A model generated the notes under the pieces. The model was not told the origin of the DNA. It saw only the letters and a program-made list of their open reading frames with translations, and searched no databases. From the NCBI GenBank assembly GCA_030637775.1, contig DAOWFY010000159.1, positions 1-13,479 on the forward strand: DNA of 13,479 nucleotides, given 5' to 3'. Below are positions 8,645-13,479 of the stretch, piece after piece. Position numbers and translations under genes: made by a program. This DNA comes from a bacterium. GTDB lineage: Bacteria > Ratteibacteria > UBA8468. The first letter of the stretch is position 1; the number at the start of each line of letters is the position of its first letter.

Positions 8645-11375
8645 ATAACTCTAATGTAATGTAATCAGATTCATTTCCCTTCTCCGTTAATATATAAACC
8701 TTTTCTTTAGCTCTTGTTATTGCAACATAGAACAATCTTCTCTCTTCGGACAATACTTTTTCAGGAGTTTGACCAAATATTTCATATAATTGATTATCTG
8801 GATGAATTAGAGGAAAGAAACCTTTGCATGCTTGCATTATTATTACAATATCTGCTTCAAGACCTTTGGAACGGTGAATAGTCCTGACTTTTATCAATTT
8901 CTTAAAATCACCAATTTGTCTTAGCTCATTAAATAGAAAGGTTCTTTTCAGTTTATTTTCGAATTCCTCAAGTCCAGTATAATAAATCTTATTAGTTCTA
9001 AATAATATCTTTATTTCTTTTCCCATATTTTCTTTAATAATTTCGTAACATTTCTTTAAATATCTTGCTTTCAGAAACCCATTATCATTTTTAAATTTAA
9101 ATTTCTCATCTAATTTTTTTTCTTTTTCATGCTCTTTACCACTTCTATGCTCTATATGCACTTGACTTATATCATCAATAATTATTTCTCCGCCTTTATT
9201 ATCTGGCCGAAAAGATGCCGGTTCTCCTTTCCCTCCCATCAATTTATTGCTGAATTCAACAATCTCACTTTTACTGCGACGATTTGTCAACAATTCAGTG
9301 GCGTCAGAGTTTTCAAAATAACCTTTGTAATTTTCAAAATATTCTAAATCTGAACCTGCAAAGCTATTGATTGCCTGCCAATCATCTCCAACACAAAAGA
9401 CATTAATTTGCTCATTATATTTTCTTATAGAGTTGATTAAATGAAAGAATAATTTGGAGAAATCCTGATATTCATCTATCATTATCCATCTGAGATTTTT
9501 CAACCTAATTCGGCAATCTTTGATTTCACAATTTCCTTTTGTTTCCCTGATTTTCCGCGTTGCTTTCATCAATAAATCATAAAAATCATCTTTCGGCTTT
9601 TTTTCATATTCTTTATACACTTTATTTGCTAATTTCAAAAATATTTTTACTTTATCTTCTGAAATATTTTCAGAGATTTTCAATATGTGCTCAGGTGAGA
9701 ATTCATTCATTTTGGCTTTTTGAATGAACTGCACAAACATTTCTGTTATTCTGGTAATTGAAGGTTCTACTATTTTCTTTATTATTTCTTCTTTGGAAAG
9801 TTTTTTGCATTCAATGCCATGCTGTTTTAATTTTGCTTTTAAAATTCGCTCAAAACTTTCTCTCCCGTCTTTTAAGTCTGCGATTGATGTTTCAATTAAA
9901 GTAATTTTCTTTACTTTACAAAAAAATCTCTTTGCATTCATTTCCTTTCTATACTTTTCCCATGTCTGTGTCCACCACTCAGGAACTTTTCTGCTCCTGT
10001 CATTCTCATCGATACCCCAATGTTCAATAACTATATCCTTGTTTCCCTCAAGTATTGAAAAGTCAGGCTTATAGTTTCTATTACCCCAAAAAATAATCCT
10101 TTCATATTTATATCTTATATCGTGCTCACACAAAAAATCTGCTATATATTTCTCTCCATTTGATTTTACTGCCTCACCCTTTAAAGTAACTTCTCTAAGA
10201 CTCCTCCTAAATTTAAAATATTCATCGGGAGGTAGAGATATATCATATTTTTCAATCTCTTTTAACTCCTTACGGAAGTATTGATATAAATCTTCTTTAA
10301 AAACTGGATTCCATATTTTTTGTACAGTATTCTGTACAAATTCAGATAATAATTTCCTGGAAAATTCTTCCTTTTCATCAAACAATGGCTTTTGCTTTGG
10401 CTGAACTATTTGGTAGGCTAAACTATGAAATGTTCTTGCATTTTGAAAAGATTCTATTTTGTAATTTTTTCTAACTCTATTTTTTATCTCTCCAGCTGCA
10501 TTTTTATTAAAAGCTAATATCATTATTTCATCAGGACTTACGCTGTCTTTATTTATCAGAAAAGTAGTTTTCCAAGCAATAACACTGGTCTTCCCTGAGC
10601 CAGCTCTTGCTGTTACAAGTAGATGTCTACTAAGGTTTGCCATAGCTAAAGATTGCTCCTCACTAATTTCTTTTTTGAAATTTCTATAAAAGTAATCTTT
10701 GATATATTGCTTTTTTGCCTCTTCATATTCTTCTGGCGGAACTATTAATCGGTTTTCTAAATAAATCCCTTTTGCTTCACTGTAGGAATCGTGTTTAAGC
10801 AATTCTCGAATACGATTTATCAATGTTTTAGATTTTATAGACTCGTATTCTTCTGATGCTTCGGATTTCATAGAATCATATTCTTCTTTTGTTATTGTTT
10901 TCTCTGCTATTGCTGCTTTTGTGTATTCTCCAAAAATGGTATCAGCTTCTTGAAAACGAAATTTTCCTAAATTCTCTTTAATTCGCTCAAGGACAGAATT
11001 TTCATATTTATCTTTATAGGACTTTTCCACTTTCTCGTATTCTTCTCGCGTCACTATACCAGAGGATTTAAATAATGAATAAGCGTTTTTAAAGTTATAA
11101 AGTTTTAATTTTGCTTTTATTCTTTGAATTAATCTATGTTTATAGGGCATTTCTTCTCTTATCTTTTGAACAATAGATTTTAAATTATGCAATTCCTCTT
11201 TTGTAGCAATTTTCTTTATCTTTGGCCATAATTCCTTGTCAGAATCAAGCATCTTTACATCTTCTGAATTCTCTATTAATTTCGGGAGTAATTCATTGAG
11301 ATAATAATCTTCATTTTTATCCCAAGAGCTCCAGTGAGAAATTAATTTATAGAGCAATTGGCGTAAATTATCCAT
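8628..11375 (-). CDS. UvrD/HelD-like SF1 DNA helicase with embedded PD-(D/E)XK-like nuclease domain
   Basis: This 915-residue protein has a complete set of SF1A motifs: Q motif near Gln241, Walker A ARAGSGKT (256-263), DEYQD (634-638), GDDWQAINSFAG (663-674), NRRS (698-701), RTIHRSKGLE (831-840) and FYVAITRAK (882-890). It should translocate on single-stranded DNA using ATP. Between the early helicase motifs and DEYQD lies a restriction-endonuclease-like insert (about 400-525) with Glu408, PDF (437-439) and IEHWG (450-454). A downstream LIET (493-496) is also seen in helicase-IV-like relatives. The usual ExK lysine is replaced (Glu451-His-Trp), so cleavage is uncertain. Residues about 84-232 form three degenerate helical repeats not typical of UvrD. 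The start lacks a clear Shine-Dalgarno or promoter. The gene lies 59 bases after a RelE-like toxin on the same strand and is markedly AT-rich, suggesting transfer. A repair or phage-defence role is inference. Confidence 0.88.
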   Translation of the reverse strand: MDNLRQLLYKLISHWSSWDKNEDYYLNELLPKLIENSEDVKMLDSDKELWPKIKKIATKEELHNLKSIVQKIREEMPYKHRLIQRIKAKLKLYNFKNAYSLFKSSGIVTREEYEKVEKSYKDKYENSVLERIKENLGKFRFQEADTIFGEYTKAAIAEKTITKEEYDSMKSEASEEYESIKSKTLINRIRELLKHDSYSEAKGIYLENRLIVPPEEYEEAKKQYIKDYFYRNFKKEISEEQSLAMANLSRHLLVTARAGSGKTSVIAWKTTFLINKDSVSPDEIMILAFNKNAAGEIKNRVRKNYKIESFQNARTFHSLAYQIVQPKQKPLFDEKEEFSRKLLSEFVQNTVQKIWNPVFKEDLYQYFRKELKEIEKYDISLPPDEYFKFRRSLREVTLKGEAVKSNGEKYIADFLCEHDIRYKYERIIFWGNRNYKPDFSILEGNKDIVIEHWGIDENDRSRKVPEWWTQTWEKYRKEMNAKRFFCKVKKITLIETSIADLKDGRESFERILKAKLKQHGIECKKLSKEEIIKKIVEPSITRITEMFVQFIQKAKMNEFSPEHILKISENISEDKVKIFLKLANKVYKEYEKKPKDDFYDLLMKATRKIRETKGNCEIKDCRIRLKNLRWIMIDEYQDFSKLFFHLINSIRKYNEQINVFCVGDDWQAINSFAGSDLEYFENYKGYFENSDATELLTNRRSKSEIVEFSNKLMGGKGEPASFRPDNKGGEIIIDDISQVHIEHRSGKEHEKEKKLDEKFKFKNDNGFLKARYLKKCYEIIKENMGKEIKILFRTNKIYYTGLEEFENKLKRTFLFNELRQIGDFKKLIKVRTIHRSKGLEADIVIIMQACKGFFPLIHPDNQLYEIFGQTPEKVLSEERRLFYVAITRAKEKVYILTEKGNESDYITLELFNEKD
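10680..11126 (-). repeat. Three degenerate ~50-residue repeats in the helicase N-terminus
   Basis: Residues about 84-127, 129-183 and 185-232 of the helicase align by eye. Each opens with an I-x-R-I-(K/R)-x-x-L helix, then a short F/Y-x-x-A segment ending in a hydrophobic/aromatic pair (SLF, TIF, GIY). Each closes with an EEY (EEYEKV, EEYDSM, EEYEEA) and a Lys/Tyr-rich helix. The pattern suggests a small helical-repeat module. The third unit runs directly into the helicase core. I do not recognise it as a named domain. Confidence 0.6.
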
Positions 11376-11434
11376 ATAAATTTGCTAATTCTTTAATCTG
11401 TATAATCAACTGGTATTTCAGAAAAACTTAAATG

Positions 11435-11704
11435 TCACCTGAGAAACCGTTTTATCTGGTTATGGTCACCCACTAAAATGAAAGTAACCAGATTGCTTTT
11501 CAGCTCAAAAAGGATGCGGATAGAAAGTCCAACCCTGATTTCCCAGTAATCTTTATGTAATTTTTTTAGTCCTAAACCTTCTGGCTTCTGGCCGGTCAGA
11601 ATAAAGTCAATAAACTGGGAGATGGCCTTGGCTATCCTTTTCTGGGTGTTAGAGCGAAGTTTCTTGAAGGAACGGTCGTAGGAGTTGAGGTATTCAAACC
11701 TCAT
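11435..11704 (-). CDS. RelE/ParE-superfamily toxin of a type II toxin-antitoxin pair
   Basis: This small basic protein of 89 residues is typical in length for the RelE/HigB/YoeB fold. It starts MRFEYLNSYDRSFKKL, has a helical hairpin (about 18-38) and then the usual beta-strand core: KKLHKDYWEIRVG, IRILFEL, and the closing DHNQIKRFLR. The Arg pair in the core and the terminal basic residues match ribosome-dependent mRNA endonucleases of the family. A ParE-like gyrase target cannot be excluded. The ATG overlaps the antitoxin's 3' end by 11 bases, with CAGAGG about 8 bases upstream, so it is co-expressed from the antitoxin promoter. G+C is near that of the chromosomal genes (29 of 60 at 11581-11640), unlike the adjacent helicase. 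Confidence 0.85.
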   Translation of the reverse strand: MRFEYLNSYDRSFKKLRSNTQKRIAKAISQFIDFILTGQKPEGLGLKKLHKDYWEIRVGLSIRILFELKSNLVTFILVGDHNQIKRFLR

Positions 11705-11969
11705 TAGTCAACCTCTGAGAATGTTTTTTGGCTTCCTCCGCTTTGCTATAGAGAGTGAATTTTTTCTGAGATCGCTGTTTTTTGACTATTTTCTCTAATT
11801 TCTGCCATTCTTTTTCATTAAGAAATTTGTCCTCAACTGATTTGGGAACGAGAACAATTTTACTCTCTTTTTGTTTTACCTCTAAATAATCACCTATTTT
11901 AACTCCACTATTCTCCATTACCTGCGGTGGTAGAGTAATCTGCCGACGCTCGTTTATTCTTCTCAACAT
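11694..11969 (-). CDS. AbrB/MazE-fold (SpoVT-AbrB) antitoxin
   Basis: This 91-residue protein has an N-terminal swapped-hairpin SpoVT-AbrB DNA-binding domain (residues about 3-43). It shows RRQITLPPQV, SGVKIGDYLEV and SKIVLVPK, the standard order of the family. The charged, Lys-rich tail (about 44-91) is the expected toxin-wrapping segment. The protein should dimerise on the promoter palindromes just upstream and neutralise the RelE-like protein encoded next. The start is secured by a strong Shine-Dalgarno at 11979-11986. AbrB-type antitoxins pair most often with MazF or PIN toxins; pairing with a RelE-type toxin is known but less usual. Confidence 0.87.
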   Translation of the reverse strand: MLRRINERRQITLPPQVMENSGVKIGDYLEVKQKESKIVLVPKSVEDKFLNEKEWQKLEKIVKKQRSQKKFTLYSKAEEAKKHSQRLTNEV

Positions 11970-11978
11970 AACCTTTCT

Positions 11979-11986
11979 CCTCCTTT
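11979..11986 (-). promoter_or_regulatory. Strong Shine-Dalgarno for the antitoxin
   Basis: On the minus strand the sequence is AAAGGAGG, 9 bases before the ATG at 11969. It is much stronger than the site seen before the toxin, which fits the antitoxin being made in excess. Confidence 0.8.
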
Positions 11987-11997
11987 CTGAATTTCAG
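11987..11997 (-). promoter_or_regulatory. Candidate operator palindrome at the toxin-antitoxin promoter
   Basis: CTGAA-N-TTCAG is a perfect 5+5 inverted repeat that touches the downstream edge of the -10 hexamer and covers the likely transcription start. This is where AbrB/MazE-type antitoxins commonly bind to repress their own operon. Binding is inferred. Confidence 0.5.
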
Positions 11998-12024
11998 TAT
12001 ATCACAAAATACAATTTTAGTCAA
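11996..12024 (-). promoter_or_regulatory. Sigma-70-type promoter of the toxin-antitoxin operon
   Basis: On the minus strand TTGACT (12019-12024) and TATACT (11996-12001) are separated by exactly 17 bases. Each hexamer is one mismatch from consensus. It faces the antitoxin, leaving a leader of roughly 20 bases before the Shine-Dalgarno and start. It is the best promoter visible in the window and probably drives antitoxin and toxin, perhaps also the helicase. Confidence 0.8.
12006..12018 (-). promoter_or_regulatory. Second inverted repeat in the promoter spacer
   Basis: AAAAT-N3-ATTTT is a perfect 5+5 inverted repeat lying entirely between the -35 and -10 elements. It is AT-only, so it could be chance, but with the palindrome at 11987-11997 it makes a plausible paired operator for cooperative repression. 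Confidence 0.35.
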
Positions 12025-12073
12025 CAACCATCTCTTTTAATAAACTTCACGACATGGGAGGGAATATAATTAA

Positions 12074-13051
12074 CTATACATTGCGTAAAAAACATTCCTT
12101 GTTAATCTTTAATCTCTTGCGTAAACTTATAGTCCTTTTAATAAAATCTTTGGTAAGAGGGTCACGATAGCCACTGACCGATTTTAACCGCTGGTCTCCG
12201 TACCTTTGAAAAAATCTATTAATCCTTTCGATGGAGATTTCCCGAATATATTTGCCAAAGAGGGAGGAAAGAGCAACAGGAAATTCCTTTTCTTCCCCAT
12301 TTTGAAGAAAGAAAATCACCGCTATCTTCTCCTTTAAATTCAACTTATAGGAAGAAACCTCTATACTCTCTTCTAAAGTCTGACATCTCCAGTTTTTTAG
12401 AGAGCCTTCCTTCAGGAAGGGTAAATACCTTCTCTGTCCTCCAATCCTATCGGCGAAGATAAGAAATTCTTTCTCTTTTTTTCTTAGGAAATAGGAAATT
12501 AATTTCTCAAATTGAAGGTAATTGATGTAAGACTTGCTTTCATCATTGGTTAATTTGTTAAATTGGAAGGGACAGAGAAAAAGAGCTTTTAGGCCAAGGA
12601 ACTCAATTCTTTCTTTCTTTAACCTTTCCTTCAATTTCCCTGCTTCCTCAGCGATCCCTTTTTTTTGCTTCAACCATAGCGGCAAAGAAATCTCTTCCCA
12701 GCAGGGTCTATATTTACTCTTGCTCTTTTCGCACAGTTGAGGAAATAGAGAAAAATTAAGAAGGACTTTGGAAAGGAATCTATCAGGATTTTTAGGTAGA
12801 GTTTTAAAGAGGAGATAAAAAAAAGCAGAAACTGCGAGCTCTCCCATCTGGCAGCGCCGGAAAGAACTCCGGGAAAAGAGTTTTTTGGAATCGGTTACAA
12901 TAAGTTTCTCAGGATAATCATCAGGATTCTTTGATATATTTAAAATATGCCAGAGGTCTTCTCTTTTCTTTACTTTAAATGCGGTGGCGGTGATAATCAA
13001 AGGACCAAGAATAGGACCATAGCCATTCTCATCAATCCCGATAATTATCAT
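12074..13051 (-). CDS. Divergent RNase HII-like protein
   Basis: RNase HII nicks RNA embedded in DNA. The opening GIDENGYGPILGPLI (5-19) matches the canonical GIDEAGRGPLAGP motif, giving the first two acidic residues, Asp7 and Glu8. TDSKKL (53-58) is the second signature. Asp201 (FADRIGG) aligns with the third acidic residue, and Glu253 before the ALSSLFGKYIRE segment (260-271) aligns with the fourth, replacing Asp ahead of the usual ASILAKVTRD. Odd points are the length (325 residues against the usual 200-230), a longer stretch between Asp54 and Asp201, and GYG in place of the GRG motif that reads the RNA-DNA junction. It may be an RNase H2-fold enzyme with altered substrate preference rather than the housekeeping RnhB. 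The start overlaps the upstream transporter stop as ATGA. It ends 50 bases before the toxin-antitoxin promoter with no obvious terminator between. Confidence 0.72.
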   Translation of the reverse strand: MIIIGIDENGYGPILGPLIITATAFKVKKREDLWHILNISKNPDDYPEKLIVTDSKKLFSRSSFRRCQMGELAVSAFFYLLFKTLPKNPDRFLSKVLLNFSLFPQLCEKSKSKYRPCWEEISLPLWLKQKKGIAEEAGKLKERLKKERIEFLGLKALFLCPFQFNKLTNDESKSYINYLQFEKLISYFLRKKEKEFLIFADRIGGQRRYLPFLKEGSLKNWRCQTLEESIEVSSYKLNLKEKIAVIFFLQNGEEKEFPVALSSLFGKYIREISIERINRFFQRYGDQRLKSVSGYRDPLTKDFIKRTISLRKRLKINKECFLRNV

Positions 13052-13479
13052 TTTATTAGCATCAATATTCCTATCGCCACTAAAAACCAGGCAAACAGTT
13101 TACGGAGCTTCTCGGCGGAAAGATAGGCAGTTGCTCTTGCGCCAAACTGGGCGCCAATAATGGAGGTAGCGGCAATAATAAAACCAAGAGAAAGAACCAC
13201 CTCTTTTCTCCAGAGATAGTAGCTACTGGCAGAAATTCCTTTAAGAAAAATAGCAAGCAAGGAGGTTCCAATGGCAATTTTCATTGGAACCTGCAAAATA
13301 AGATACATTGCGGGAATCATAACAAAGGCACCCCCCACACCAAGTAATCCCGAAAGGTAACCAGCTCCCAGACCGATGAGAATAGATTTGGCAATATCAA
13401 AATTCAAGGGGTGTGTTCTTCCGGCAACGGATGCAATTTTATTATTTTTTTTTGATTTTTTATTATTCCTCTTTTTGAC
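13048..13479 (-). CDS. TauE/SafE (TSUP) family membrane transporter, C-terminal half
   Basis: The frame stays open to the right edge, so the N-terminal half is outside the window. The visible half has about four membrane helices and the family repeat motif GLGAGYLSGLLGVGG, then a PMKIAIGTSL segment and SAEKLRKLFAWFLVAIGILML at the end. TSUP proteins export sulfite, sulfonates or related organic anions, and have two such halves joined by a charged cytoplasmic loop. The bases before the second half here encode a Lys/Asn-rich linker (KKRNNKKSKKNNK), exactly what such a loop looks like. A TTG at 13405-13407 could start a 119-residue half-size protein, but it has no Shine-Dalgarno, so I prefer the partial full-length reading. 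The 3' end overlaps the RNase HII-like start by 4 bases. Substrate unknown. Confidence 0.82.
   Translation of the reverse strand, partial: VKKRNNKKSKKNNKIASVAGRTHPLNFDIAKSILIGLGAGYLSGLLGVGGAFVMIPAMYLILQVPMKIAIGTSLLAIFLKGISASSYYLWRKEVVLSLGFIIAATSIIGAQFGARATAYLSAEKLRKLFAWFLVAIGILMLIK

Larger units (their letters stand above)
11970..12073. other. Intergenic region between RNase HII-like gene and antitoxin
   Basis: This 104-base gap is the longest in the window. Its left part holds the Shine-Dalgarno, promoter and palindromes described separately. In 12025-12073 I see no hairpin with a T-run and no further ORF, so transcription from the RNase HII-like gene may continue into the toxin-antitoxin pair. 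Confidence 0.6.

Noticed and set aside
9129-10074. Plus-strand open frames inside the helicase gene
   Set aside because: They are antisense to a protein with all SF1 motifs, have low-complexity translations and no ribosome sites.
11376-11434. Independent promoter for the helicase
   Set aside because: TTATAC and TTGATT-like hexamers exist on the minus strand but no pair has acceptable spacing.
13405-13407. TTG start giving a 119-residue half-size TSUP protein
   Set aside because: No Shine-Dalgarno, and the frame continues upstream through a typical charged TSUP linker to the window edge.
8454-13479. CRISPR array, tRNA or transposase marking the helicase segment as a mobile element
   Set aside because: No spaced direct repeats, cloverleaf or transposase/integrase motifs were found on either strand.

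Overview
The window looks like a piece of a bacterial chromosome of moderate to low G+C. Its proteins are rich in Lys and Ile, and the genes are packed with 4-11 base overlaps. It carries a GatB-type tRNA amidotransferase, a divergent PurL, CarA/CarB, a B12-type radical SAM enzyme and an unusual RNase HII relative. That mix suggests an uncultured, possibly anaerobic candidate-phylum bacterium, but I cannot name the lineage from sequence alone.

Bases 1-8453 hold one tight plus-strand run: the 3' end of gatB, then purL, carA, carB and a radical SAM protein. Four of the five junctions overlap or are within 6 bases. A short sixth frame at 8450-8644 overlaps the radical SAM stop and looks like a truncated remnant. 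gatB, purL and carB all encode the part of a glutamine-dependent enzyme that uses ammonia, not the part that makes it from glutamine. The one glutaminase present, CarA, has lost its catalytic cysteine (Gly254 in the GIGLGYQ motif) and several glutamine-contacting residues. This carbamoyl-phosphate synthetase is therefore predicted to run on free ammonia.

Bases 8628-13479 are all on the minus strand, converging on the first block. Read in transcription order, they begin with the C-terminal half of a TauE/SafE (TSUP) transporter that runs off the right edge. Next comes a divergent RNase HII-like protein overlapping it by 4 bases. Then a type II toxin-antitoxin pair (AbrB/MazE-fold antitoxin, RelE-like toxin) sits behind a very good sigma-70-type promoter with palindromes over and around the -10 element. 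Last, 59 bases after the toxin, is a 915-residue UvrD-like SF1 helicase. It has an embedded PD-(D/E)XK-like nuclease domain and an N-terminal region of three helical repeats.

The helicase gene is far more AT-rich than its surroundings. By hand count, G+C per 60 bases is 18 at 9661-9720 and 16 at 10081-10140, against 28 at 6661-6720 in carB and 29 at 11581-11640 in the toxin. It reads as a horizontally acquired accessory gene, possibly for genome defence, placed between a toxin-antitoxin locus and a truncated gene. The leads most worth following are the glutaminase-dead CarA, the helicase-nuclease next to the toxin-antitoxin pair, and the GYG variant of RNase HII.
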